Shown: positions 44,354 through 55,729 of the stretch, one piece after another
Position numbering within the stretch: the first letter of the stretch is position 1
How the letters are laid out: each line of letters starts with the position of its first letter
NCBI GenBank assembly: GCA_027625915.1
Contig: JANTQA010000023.1
Location: 16,306,001-16,370,000, forward strand
Reading direction: 5' to 3'
Source: Anaeramoeba flamelloides
Taxonomy: Eukaryota; Metamonada; Anaeramoebidae
Length of the DNA stretch: 64,000 bases
Translations under genes and position numbers: made by a program
Notes under the pieces: generated by a model
Told to the model about the DNA's origin: nothing
What the model saw: the letters and a program-made list of their open reading frames with translations, nothing else
Databases searched by the model: none

Positions 44354-47300
44354 ATTTGATTTGATTTTGATCTCTTTAAAAAAAACTTAAACTTGTAAAG
44401 TTCAACTGTATAATCAAAAAAACAATTTTGTTTTCTTAACTAAAACTTGCTTTTAATATTTCTTTTCAGTTTACAGTTTTACTCTTTGAACTATTCAATT
44501 TTTAAAAAAATATTCCAATTTTCAAAAAGTAAATTATTTAAAAAAAATGAATTAATTTTTGATTTTATTCGAGGCAAATTTTTCTGAAAAGAAGTTACTA
44601 TTTGTTCCAAAATAAATGGATCTAAACTGTTTTCATTCAACTTTCCTCAAAAAAAAATTTTATGCATCATTTAACATTTCAAAAGTTTAATTCTTCGAAC
44701 AAGTTTAAATTATAATTTTCTCGTTTTATTATTGGTTGATTTAATGATTTATTGATTTTAATTCTTGTCAAGTCATTATTATGGGAAAGCTGAATGAAAA
44801 TTTTGATCTTTTTATTTTTCTGAAACGAAGGTATGTCAATTATTGTATTTAATTTAAATTTCAAACTCTGGAAAGTTCAAGTTTTTCTTAACATTTTTGA
44901 TTGAATTTGTTTTCAGAAACAGTGCTATAATTTCAATACAATTATTCACACTAAATCATTTAATTCTTGTTTTTATCAAATGGTAATTTTCAAAATCTTG
45001 GTCTCGAATCAAATTAGAAATTCAAACACTCTTTTTTTTTTATATTTATATATATATATATAAGTGGAAAAAACATAGACCTCCGAGTGCCTTCTAAAAG
45101 ATTTCTTTTCAAAAAATTTTTGAATATTTTGATTATTATTTGAGTAATATGAAAATATCATCATTTACACTGTCGAAAATTCTATAATTTACTGTTGGGT
45201 CGGTGTGTTTTTTAAAAATTGATAGAATTAATTCTACAAATTTGAATTCTGGAAAACTTCAAAGACAATTTTTTTGAATTATTGTATTGATTAGAAAACC
45301 AATATATTTTCAAATCAAAACAAAAATTAAAAAAAAATCTAAGGAAAAGTGCTGTAGAGTGCCTAACTTTTCCAAAATTTAAAAGAATGGAGAAAAATCA
45401 AAGATTTTACTCAATTTCTTTGAAATAGTGGAAAACATAATGGAGTTTTTTTTTTTTTTTTTTTTTTGCTATTAAATACAAGAAAATTGTAATAAATTTT
45501 TTGGTTCATTTTGATGTATTGTTGAGGATTTAGTGTTAAAAAACACTTAATTTGTTAAAGAGTGAATTTTTGGGTGAACAAATCGCAACTTCTAATTTAA
45601 AAAGTGAATAAACACAGTTATAAGAAGTCTTTTAAACTTAATTAAGCTTTCTAAAATAGGGTTGAAATAAAGAGTATATACAAAAAAATTCTAAAAAAAA
45701 TCAGGAATAAACTAAAAAAATGAAAAAAAAATTAAAAAATTTAAAATAATTGATAAGAAAAATATTTAGTGTTATTGTGATTGATACAAATTTGTGTTGC
45801 TATATAATCCATAACCATTTGAGTTTGAGATCTTATTTTCCTATAGTATGTTGGATCATATTGCCCAACAAGTCTTCTAATAGTAATCTCATAAAAAATT
45901 TTATGTTCATTTTCCTCATCAATTCACTTTATCTTCTTTTCGTGTTATTTTAAAATCAAAATATTGATTTTGTTGAGTTCTTTTTTCTATTGTTTTATGT
46001 TTATTCCAAGATTTTTTACAACCCCATCTGAAATAGTCTTCATCATCAATTTTTTTTTTTTTTTTTTAATTCAAAACATGTCAATATTTTAAAATCATTT
46101 TTCAAAAAAAGTATTGGTATTCACCAAACGATTTTATATTGAAAATCACTTTGAGTTTAAAAATCAAAACGTACTTTTCGTTTACTATTACCAATTGTGG
46201 GTAATTACATGGAACTATTTATTTGTCTCTTAAATTGTAAAAACTAGATTTTTAATAACATTCGATATTATACTTATGTTGAATGTAATATGTAAAATTA
46301 AGGATTATTTCTTTTTTTTTTTTTTTTTGAGATAGGTACTAAAAGAAATGTAAATAAAATTTTTATCTTTCCTTTTAAAAACCAATAGTAATAAATTTAC
46401 ATGGCCCAAATCTTTATCTCAATTAAATATAATTTCATAAATGAAATAGATAGTTTATATATCTTCCCAAGATGTGTTATAAAAAGTTATTTATAAACCC
46501 AACGTTTTTACCTTTTTGAAATTGATCTATTTTTTTTTTTTTTTTTTGAACAATATTTCAATCTGATCAAAAAATGTTTCAATAACTTTTAATACTTTTT
46601 TTTATGGAAAAGAAACGAAATTTCAAAATTTTGGACATAGTTAAAGTAATTTAAAGATTAATAATTCAACATTTTCCTGAAATTTGAAAATACACGACGA
46701 ACAATCTCATAACTTTATCAAAGATTTTAACTTTTATACAGTTCTTACACTTTAAAAGTGGAGGAATGTGTTTTGAATGTTTGTAAGACTCAAAAAAAGG
46801 GAAAAGTAATAAGAATTTTTGTCGTATAATTTTGATTTTAATGAATATTTTTATCTTTTTTAGTCTTTTCTATTTTGTATTAATTTTTTTTTTTTTTTAC
46901 AGTCCTGTAATCTGTTACGATTGATCGGGAAAATTTTTTTTTAATGATTGATAAAAGAACAAAGTTGATTTTGGTTAAAATTCGAAAAACCACATATGAA
47001 ATTAGATGATATTTAATACTTTGCTCGATCAATAATTGTTGGTGAAATTTCAACAACACATTTTTTTGTTCTCTACTCATTCAAAAATTTTGAAGATATA
47101 GATTTTTATTTTTCTTTTTGCATTTTTTTGATTTTCTTGTATAAAAAAGATTTCATTAAAAACATTAATACCACTTGACTTAAATATACGTGAATACTAA
47201 GTTTTGAAAAATTGATATTTTTTTTTTTCCTATTTTTTATTTTAGGTGGTTCTGTGATATATAAATTTTTGAAATGGAATTAACTATTTTTTTTTTTTTA

Positions 47301-50215
47301 ATAAAAAAAAAAAAAACACAAAACAGATCATTAACACTTTCTTTTTTTTTTTTAATACAAAGGAAAGTAAATAACCAAAATTTAATTGGTATTCTAAAAC
47401 AAAATAATTTAAATATTTAAAAAAAAAAATAATAAATTTGAATAGTTCATGTACAATGAAATATAACCCAAGAATCAATGAAGTTATTTGTAGAATCCCA
47501 TCCCTTTTAAATTCCCATCCATTTTTACCAACTGATGCAGTTCAAGGATCACTTGGCCTTGTTCATCGATTAGCTGAAGATCTTTTAAAACTCACAGGTA
47601 TGAATAGTATTTGCATGTCTCCAGCTGCAGGAGCTCATGGAGAATTATGTGCAATGCAAACAATGGCCCAAGCACATAAAAAACAAGGAAACACCCATAA
47701 GAAATATGTTTTAATTCCAGATGCCGCTCATGGAACAAACCCAGCAACCTGTACAATGGCTGGTTTCAAAGTTCGTGTTGTCAAATCAACAAAAAATGGA
47801 AAAATTGATTTTGAAGATTTTAAAAAAAAATGTAAAGATGATGTTGCTGGTGCAATGATCACAAACCCAAATACCTGTGGTCTTTTTGAAAATGATATCT
47901 GTGAAATTGCCGACTTACTTCATGAAAAGGGTGCTTATCTATTTATGGATGGCGCTAATATGAATGCTTTGATGGGAAGAGTTTTTGTTTCAGAATTGGG
48001 TGTTGATGCAATGCATATGAATCTTCATAAAACATTTTGTAAATTTTTTTTATTTTTATTTTATTTTTATTTTTATTTTATTAGTTGTTTAATCAAATTT
48101 TTATTAATTTCATTCAAAATATTTTCTTCAATATAGTTTCACAAGTAATTAGAATAATATAAAAATAGTTAATATTATTAAATCCCATTGAACATAAACA
48201 GACTTGTTATTTTCAAAAACCTAATATTAAATATTGTTGAGTTTACCGAACATATAATTAAAATTAAAAAGAAAACACAATCTTTCAAATTGAAAAAATT
48301 ACTCTTAATAATTTAAAAACAAAAATCATTTTCTATAATGTTTTTGTATGTATAAAAAATCATAAATGGTATCTAAATTATTTTTATACATCTAAATTTC
48401 AAACAAAAACAAAAATCAAAGTGCCAATAATTTAGTGTTGTGTCTAATAACTAAATTGGCTTTATTTTTACCTATTTTTTTTTTTTTTTAGTATTTATTT
48501 TTTTATTCTATTTTCAATAATTAAACAAAATTTATGCTGTGCATTATCTTATTCATTATAAATCAACTTCTTATTTGGATGAAAGGAATAATTATTTAAA
48601 AAAAAAAATTATATTTTTGAAAACTTAATAAATTAAATTTTTTAAACAATTTAAATCTCTTATAAAAACCTCAAATATTGACTATTTTTCATAAATTTTG
48701 ACTCACTTTATAATGTTAATGGGAATTTTTTTGAAGGTATATTCCAGTATTCTTTACAAAAAATATTTTCAAATTTTTGGGATCAGAATCATTTTTTCTT
48801 CTTTTGCAAATTTTTGTTTTTTTTTTGTTTTTCTTTTTTTTTTTTTTTTTTCTTTTTCATTTTTTTTTTTTTTTTTAAAAAGATCATAGTGGAAAAAAAA
48901 AAGAGATCTTCAAAAAGACAAATAATCACTAGGAAAATTGAGACTATGTAATGTCTTTGAAAATGGATTTAATTATTCATAAAAAATCTTGTTTTTCAAC
49001 TTTTTTTCAGTTAAAGTTCAGTAATAAAAATATATGTAATGTTCATTTCAAAAATTGTGACTCACTTTTTTTTAGTTTTTGGTTTTTATTTTTTTTTAAT
49101 TTTTAATATATCAGACTTTTATAGATTTAGAATGACTTAAAAGTGAATTACAAATCATATTTAGTTATTAAATGTTCTTGAATACTAAAGATAATTTTTT
49201 TTTTTCAATTTATTATTTCAGGTGAGTCACAATTTTTGAAAAAGAGTTTAGATATATATATATATATATATATAAACTTATTCAAGCAATTTTAAAAGAT
49301 AATATACTTATTAAACGATTAATTTAAAATCAAAGAAAAAAAAACATTTATTCTAATATTTTTTTTATAAATAACAACTTTTTAGATTTAGAAATTATAT
49401 TTCTTAGTATCAAATATATAAAAATCTTTTGTTCTTCTACTTAATTTATTTATTTTTAGTTAAAAAAAAAAATTACCAATTAGTATCCCCTAAGAAATTT
49501 TAATTTTGTGATATTTGAATTTTTCCAATCAAAAGAAGTTCAATTTCACAATAACCTTTTTTTGATTTCAAGTCAAACCTTGAGTATGGAGAAAATCCAC
49601 GGTGAATTACTAGAGCTTTAATCAAAATATTTTTTCATCTAGTTAACCCAAGCTATTTTTCAAAAATTTTGACTCCCTTAATAATGTTAATAGAAGTTGC
49701 TTTGAGTGGTTTTATACCATATTCTTATCAAAAAAAGATTTTCTTATTTTTGTATCAGTGATCGTTTTTTCTAATTTTGTTTTTGATTTTCTTTTTCTAA
49801 TTTCTTCTTAAAGTTTTGTTTTGCTTTTTTGAATTTTTATTTTTCTTTTTGTTTTTGTTTTTATTTTGTGACTTCTACTTTTTTTTTACATAATTTTTCT
49901 TACCAAAGATCAGTTGGAAAAAAAAAATATCTTCAAAAAGACAAATAATCATTTAGAAAATTAAAACCATTTAAAGTTTTTTAAAATGAATTTAATTATT
50001 AAGCAAAAAATCTTATTGTTAACCACTTTTTCAGTGAAAGTTCAGTTATAAAAAATTTTTAATGCATAATTTAGAAATTGTGACTCTTTTTTTTTTAGTT
50101 TTTGGTTTTATATTTATTTAAATATTAGAATATCAGGTTTTTATATATTTAGAAATGATTTAAAAGTTAATTATTAATCAGATTTAATTATTAATTGTTC
50201 TTGAATACTAAAGGG

Positions 50216-50246
<31 letters not shown>

Positions 50247-52029
50247 TCAATTTATTATTTCAGATGAGACATAATTTTTGAAATGGATTTTATTTGGTAT
50301 TGGTATGCTTTTTTTCATAATTTTTGTTTTTCAAAAAAATATTGATAGTAAAAATTTTTTGAAAACCTAATAAGTTTTTTTATTTTTTATTGGCAAAATT
50401 TTCATAATTTTGGAATTGTAAAATAACAATTGTGTCAAAAGATCATGATTAAGTATATGCTAAGAATTTAAATAATTGTTTTACTAATTTCAATAAACAA
50501 TGTTTTCTTAAAAAATTAAAAGACAAATTAAAATTTTTAATTATTTATGATGATTTAGTGAATTTTATTCATATATTCTCTTTATTAAGAAATTCTCTAT
50601 TTGAAAAATGGTTAAAAATGAATAAAATCCTTATGATCTAATGATTTTAATTATTTATTTTTGGTGGTGTTGTTTTTTTTTTTTGGATGTAGGTTATACG
50701 AGAAAAAGACTTTAATTATTCTACTAAATTCAAAAAAATCTCTAGATATATGGCACTCGCAAAAGTATAAAAAGAAACATTTTCACTTATACAAAAAAGC
50801 TTTTGTTCGATTTTTAAATCATAAATGAAAATATATTAATTTGGAATTAAACTATATGGGGGTTGGTAAGAAAAAAAAAATTAAATTAAAAAAAATTAAA
50901 TTAAAAAAAATTACAAAGAAAAAAAAATGTGAAATAAAAACACCTTTTTTGTTTTGATACCTCCATTAGTACTTTAAACATTTTCCCATTCAAAAATAAA
51001 TGTAATTATTTAAAAAAAACCTTGAATTATCTTGAAAATATTATTTTTATTGCGCCATTCAAGAAAAATAGGAAAAATCGAAGAAAATTACCAATTTTTT
51101 AGAAAAACTTATTTTTTAGTAGAAATTTCAACTTTTTATTCATAATTGAAAACCCCATAAACTTTAAAATTTTGCTTTCAAATAGTTCTTTTAAAAGAAA
51201 AACAAAAACATAATTAAGAATAGTTATTTCACAAACAAGAATGAACTCAGAAAAAATAAATCTTCATTATATCAACTTTTTGAAATCAAAAATTTAATTT
51301 TATAATTTCTAATATTTAAACAATAAAATAAAATTTGTAATATTTTCAAAAATAACGTAAAAATTTAAAAAAAAAATAGCAACACCACATGGATCTAGTG
51401 GACCAGGCAGTGGGCCTGTAGTTTTCTCCAAAAAATTAACCAAATATGCCCCAATTCCATTTATTTCAAAGGAAGGAGATGAATTTAAAACAACAGAAGA
51501 AGACAAAACAGGAAATTCATTTGGCAGAATGAAAGCATATTACGGACAAATTGGTGTTCACGCAAGAACCTTAGCATATATGTTAGCCATGGGAAATGGA
51601 CTTGCAGCGGTTTCTGGTGATGCTGTCTTAAATGCAAACTATTTAAAACACAAATTAGAAAAAACAATTTCTGTTGGATACCCAAAAAATAAATATTGTA
51701 TGCACGAAGTCTTATTCTGTGACAGATTCCTGAAGAACACAACAATTTCAACTCTCGATTTTGCCAAGGCAATGATTGATGCAGGTTTCCATCCACCAAC
51801 CATCTATTTCCCACTAGTCGTCCATGGTGCAATGCTCATGGAACCAACAGAATCTGAATCGAAAGAATCATTAGATGATTATTGTAAAACAATGATCAAT
51901 ATTGCTACTCTTGCAGTTTCTGGTAAACATGATGAAGAATTTCATAATACACCAATGGCAGCACCAATTAGAAGAACAGATGAAACTCGAGCCGCTAAAT
52001 TCCCTATCTTAACCTATCAAGAAAAATAA
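43841..52029 (+). CDS. gcvPB: Glycine dehydrogenase (decarboxylating) subunit 2, two-subunit type, 4 exons, 513 aa
   Basis: PLP-dependent P-protein subunit of the glycine cleavage system, which decarboxylates glycine and passes the aminomethyl group to the H-protein lipoate. Exons: 43841-44079, 44242-44301, 47446-48038, 51380-52029; phases match and the sum is 513 aa. The N-terminus MLQSFIKNTLSKSIPLRFF is basic and amphipathic without acidic residues, as in a mitochondrial or MRO presequence. Then come EPLIFEQGLEGCIGVDIEDR, RHFSKLSRFNYGLDTGLYPLG joining SCTMKYNPRINE, PAAGAHGELC, DAAHGTNPATCTMAGFKV, TNPNTCGLFE and NLHKTFSTPHG, with K295 as the likely Schiff-base lysine. Length and motifs match bacterial GcvPB, not the fused ~1000-aa P-protein of most eukaryotes. 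A partner GcvPA is not in the window. The glycine-rich loop after the lysine reads GSSGPGSGP where GGGGPG is usual. Introns 2 and 3 exceed 3 kb and hold repeats. Confidence 0.93.
45080..45445. repeat. Hairpin modules (family A) in glycine dehydrogenase intron 2
   Basis: A degenerate first part (CTCCGAGTGCC at the left) is followed by the spacer AAAAGTGCTGTAGAGTGCCT and a well-formed module at 45371-45437 (AAAAGAATGGAGAAAAATCA and its inverse). It runs into a poly-T tract. Confidence 0.7.
45745..46270 (-). pseudogene. Gene relic inside glycine dehydrogenase intron 2, unclassified
   Basis: On the minus strand the region carries protein-like stretches, including DDEDYFRWGCKKSWNKHKTI and FYEITIRRLVGQYDPTYYRK, the latter ending in a TAA. 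These have balanced composition and conserved-looking Trp, Cys and Arg residues. The reading is broken. It may be a DNA-transposon gene, but I cannot name the family. It lies antisense to the host gene. Confidence 0.45.
46615..47284. mobile_element. MITE-like element family D, copy 2
   Basis: The left end is TTTCAAAATTTTGGACATAG and the right end is AAATTTTTGAAATGGAATTA. The interior shares CCTGTAATCTGTTACGATTG and GAAATTTCAACAACACAT with the copy at 59289. About 670 bp. It lies in glycine dehydrogenase intron 2, ending roughly 160 bases before exon 3. Confidence 0.7.
48680..49250. mobile_element. MITE-like element family C, copy 2
   Basis: The left end is ACTATTTTTCATAAATTTTG with ACTCACTTTATAATG. 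An internal terminal-like copy is near 49045 (CATTTCAAAAATTGTGACTC) and the right end is GTGAGTCACAATTTTTGAAA. It is closest to the copy at 60156. It lies in glycine dehydrogenase intron 3. Confidence 0.8.
49440..49620. repeat. End fragment of the repeat nested at 16907
   Basis: In reverse orientation this segment matches the left part of the 16907-17692 insert. Both contain a CCGTGGATTT/TCCATA-like block, a TATTGTGAAATTG block and a CTTCTTTTGATTG block. It is only about 100-180 bp, so it is truncated or a short version. It lies between two family C elements. Confidence 0.55.
49651..50292. mobile_element. MITE-like element family C, copy 3
   Basis: This copy is about 640 bp and is more diverged: left end AGCTATTTTTCAAAAATTTT with GACTCCC, right end CAGATGAGACATAATTTTTG. 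It is in the same orientation as copy 2, about 400 bp further on. An AT microsatellite (50217-50242) lies inside it, at the place where copy 1 also has one (9600-9627). Confidence 0.75.
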
Positions 52030-52681
52030 TTTAATTATTTTATTTATTTCTTTTTCTATTTTTTAGTTTGTTTTTTTTTATTTTTTTTGTTTTTTCATTT
52101 AGTTTTTTTTTTTATTTATTTATTTTTTTTTTTAATTTTAAATATATATTAACTTTATCTATGTTCTATTGTTCTTTATATTTATTTAGTTTAATCTTTT
52201 TATAAGTGATCACCGGAAAAACAATGAAATAAAAAAATTTTAAAATGGTTTAAAAATTTTATTTTTTGTTTGTTTTTATTTCTTCTTTTTTTTTATTTTG
52301 TTAGAATTTTCTTTAACACCTCACTAGAATGAAAAAATAAAATTGAAAAAAATAAGTTTGATAAAACTACATCTTCAATTATCATTTCACCATTGTTAAT
52401 CGAGCTGATTCAAAAGATAATCAATATTCCAATTCTTAAAAATCTTGAGGCAGTTGTATTTATTGTTGTTAATAATACTACAAATTTTCAAAGTCTCTAG
52501 TCTAAAAAAAGGTCTATTTTGGGGCAAAACTTTTAAAATGGATGTCACAAAGAATTTTCTTTAAATTCAACTTTAGGATATTTTTTTGAATAGAGAATAA
52601 AGAAGAGTTTTGAAAACACTCTTATCATCTAAAATAACTCAAATCCGAAAAAAAAATAACTGATGATAAAAATTGAAAGTC

Positions 52682-53520
52682 TTCTTCAAGTGCCGTAGAG
52701 TGCTCTCGAGTGCCTAGCTTTTCCAGAATTAAAAAGAATGGAGAAAAATCAAAGATTTTATTCAATTCTTTTGAATTCTGGAAAAGCTAAAGGTGGTTTT
52801 CTTAGGGGTTTCTGTTTTATTTGTTAAGTTTTTAAGGTTTTTTTGAGGTTTTCTATTTTATTTTGAAGTGTTCTAGGTTTTTTTCACTTTTTGAAATAAA
52901 CCCAAAATATCTTTAAATTTTCTGTTTATTTCAAAAATTAAAAAAAACCTAACGAAAATCTATTGAATTCTAAATAAATAGAAAACTCAAGTGAACTTAA
53001 AGGTGTTTTTCTAGGATTCAAAATAATAGAGAAAAATCTTTGATTTTACTCAATTCATTTAAATTTGGGTATATATAAGGATGTGTTTTGTTACTTTTTG
53101 GAATAAACTGAAAATTTTTTAAATTTTCTGTACATTTCAAAAATTAAAAAAAACCGAACCGAAAAATCAAAATCAAAATATTTTTTTATCTTTAAAAGAA
53201 TAAATGATTCTTTAATAGTCCAAATAATTGATTCCCTATTTGAAAGGTATTTAATAGAAATGAAATACTTTTAAAATCTAATAAAATAACCTCTTAGCTA
53301 AAGGTAAAAACTTTTTCAAATTTTTTATTATTAAATTCAAAAAAATCTTATTGGAAAATTGGATTTTCAAACTTAAATTATAAAATATATTTAAAAATAT
53401 TTTTTGATTAAGATCTTTTATTAACTAATAGTGTTTATTATAATAGAAGTTATTAAAAAGTGTAAAATTAGCAAATATTTAATTTTTTTTGATAAAATTT
53501 CTTCATGATCGTTATGTGCA
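52682..53520. repeat. Hairpin-module cluster with conserved tail (family A)
   Basis: The cluster begins with AAGTGCCGTAGAGTGCTCTC and GAGTGCCTAGCTTTTCCAG. The first module (52717-52792) and the later ones (to about 53165) are palindromes of the three family types, the last being degenerate. The tail at 53170-53520 aligns with the tail at 39890-40262. Confidence 0.75.
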
Positions 53521-54065
53521 AATAGTGATTTCCAATATTTATAGTTGTGACAAATATTACAAATTTAGTAAAAAATACTTTAAATATTATGATATTACTT
53601 TTTGTATATGTGAATTGCTCTTTTCTTAATAAAAAAAATAAATAAAAGTCTATTGGGGAATTTTAAAAATAAGTAATAGGGATTTAATAAATTATAAATT
53701 AATTACTATAGTATTATTATATTTTCATTTAATACTTTATTTTAACCCAATAAATGTTTTTTTACAAATAATTAAAAAATAATTCTGATGAGATATCAAT
53801 TAAAATTATTTTTTTTGCTCTTGTCAAAATTAATTCATAATTCCAATAATTCTATAGATTTTTCTATATTCTTTTTATTTGTTATTCTATTAATTCCTTA
53901 TTTTTTGTATTTTATTTTAGTTTGAATAGAGAACTAATAAATTTAGATTAAAAATCTTTGGATATTTATGTACATTCATTTTTCAAATTAAAAGTTTCCC
54001 ATTTGCCATTTCAACCCCCCCCCCATATTTAACAGATAAAATGTTTTAACACTTATTCCACAAAA

Positions 54066-54270
54066 ATAAACTCTTAAAACTCAAAAATTTTTTACACAGT
54101 TAAAATATATAAAAAAATTCCAATAATACAAATTCGTACATTTTTTAAAATAAAATTGATTTTTGGATAATATTTTAATATTCTTTTTGATTTTTTATTA
54201 CCCTTTCATTCTTCAAGAACGTAATAACTTACACCCTCTTTTATTTTTTTTTTGTATTGATTATGGCAGT
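54066..54270. mobile_element. Left-end fragment of a family D element
   Basis: ATAAACTCTTAAAACTCAAA with TTTTTTACACAG and the following AATTCCAATAATACAAATTC resemble the left third of the copy at 19008-19545. No right end was found, so the copy is probably truncated. Confidence 0.5.
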
Positions 54271-54544
54271 AATAAATTTCTTTGTGAAAACTTTTTGTTA
54301 AATTATTTTTCTAAATAAAATCTTAAATTTAATTATTTTTAATTATTTGAGAAAAATGTTGTTAATCTGTCAAAAAAAAAATTTAAAGGAGAAGTTTTGT
54401 AAAAAAAAAAAAATAACTTGATATACAGTTGTTTAACCAAAAAAAAATTAAAGATATTTATTCATATTATTAATTAAAAAAATAAATTAATCAATATTCT
54501 TTGTAAACTTTTCCAAAAAATTAAAATAATAATATCCATTTGGT

Positions 54545-54937
54545 AAAAAAGGTAAAACCTGGTTTTTAATTGTGAACCTTAATAATCCCGGAAAATGAAA
54601 AAATCTTTTCAATTAATAAAAGAAAAAATAAATAAATAAGGAAAAAAAGGAGTATTCAACATAATAACAGTTATTTTAATATTATCTTTCGGTATGGTGT
54701 TTTTCTTTGATTGATCTATTATTTAAAAATTTGTTCAAAAAATTGATTATTTATGGGATCACCAAACAACTCATAAAATTTCGATAATCACGTAGATTTA
54801 AATTGTTTTTGTTGGTTTGGTTGAAAACAATATATTGGATTATTATTTGAATTTAATTGATTTTTCTTTTAATGGATTTTACTTTGAATTTTCAGGTAAT
54901 CTAACCAATTAAAAACCTATCTTCACTTTTTTCCCCA
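54545..54937. mobile_element. MITE-like element family B, copy 4
   Basis: Left end ACCTGGTTTTTAATTGTGAA and right end AATCTAACCAATTAAAAACC are inverted copies. The interior words ACATAATAACAG, TTTCGGTATGGTG and TTGGTTTGGTTGAAAACAA match the copy at 11443. It is about 393 bp and has no coding capacity. Confidence 0.8.
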
Positions 54938-55266
54938 AAAGTTGATAGCTTGAAAATTATAATTGGAATAAATAAACTTATTTCTGATCATCTCGAATTC
55001 GTCTGGGACTTAATAATTCACTATTTCTCCAAAGACAATTAAAATACATACTTTCTCCCAAAATAGAATTTTTTTAGGTGATTGTATTTAAACATGATCA
55101 CAAGATTTTATAAATTTGGAAGAAAATACTTCCAAAGTATTGCCTTTAGAAAGCTTTGATTTTTCAAACACACCTTATTGAAATACCGGCCTTAGGATTT
55201 TTCTAAGAGTAGAAAATTAAAATATAGTAAAGAAAAAAATACCTGACATGAAAATAATCCCAGAAA

Positions 55267-55670
55267 AGATTTTTAATTGAGAGTAATAGTAAAACTGTTG
55301 TGTGATTGAAAATAAAATCCTTTTTATAAATAATCAAATTTTTAATGAACCTAGTAATAAACCAACCAAAAGTTCATTCAAGTAGGGTGTATATAGAATA
55401 CTCAAGTAATTGTTTGATAGTCTAAGTAGAACAACTTTTTTGAAACAATCTGGTTTTACAGATGTTTAGAAGAGTCGGGAAAATGAGAATTTGTAATTCT
55501 TTTTTTTTGATTGATTATTGCTATAAATAAGTGTAATTCCGTTAAAGATCATTTTATTAAGTGGGTGAGTTATAATTTAAAAAGGAATTGATCTTAAATA
55601 AAATGGTTTGATTGTAAATAAAAGACATTATACAAAAATTTTCCGAAAATATTCACAATGAAAAATTTTT
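55267..55670. mobile_element. MITE-like element family F, copy 2 (inverted)
   Basis: It matches the 40324-40740 copy in reverse orientation. The right terminal repeat (AAAATATTCACAATGAAAAA) runs into the start of the DUF1648 open reading frame and contains its first ATG at 55658. Confidence 0.8.
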
Positions 55671-55729
55671 TACTTGATCTTTTTCACTACTTGAGTGAAA
55701 ACATTTTTTTTATTTTTGAATTTTCAATT

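Larger units (their letters stand above)
52030..55657. other. Intergenic region between the glycine dehydrogenase and DUF1648 genes
   Basis: The first 200 bases after the stop codon are T-rich and probably contain the 3' UTR. Then follow a hairpin cluster with tail (52682-53520), a family D fragment (54066-54270), a family B element (54545-54937) and family F copy 2 (55267-55670). A run of ten C lies at 54015-54024. No gene is visible. Confidence 0.55.

Noticed and set aside
51309-51832. Minus-strand ORFs of 65 and 115 aa
   Set aside because: They overlap the last glycine dehydrogenase exon, whose plus-strand motifs are unmistakable.
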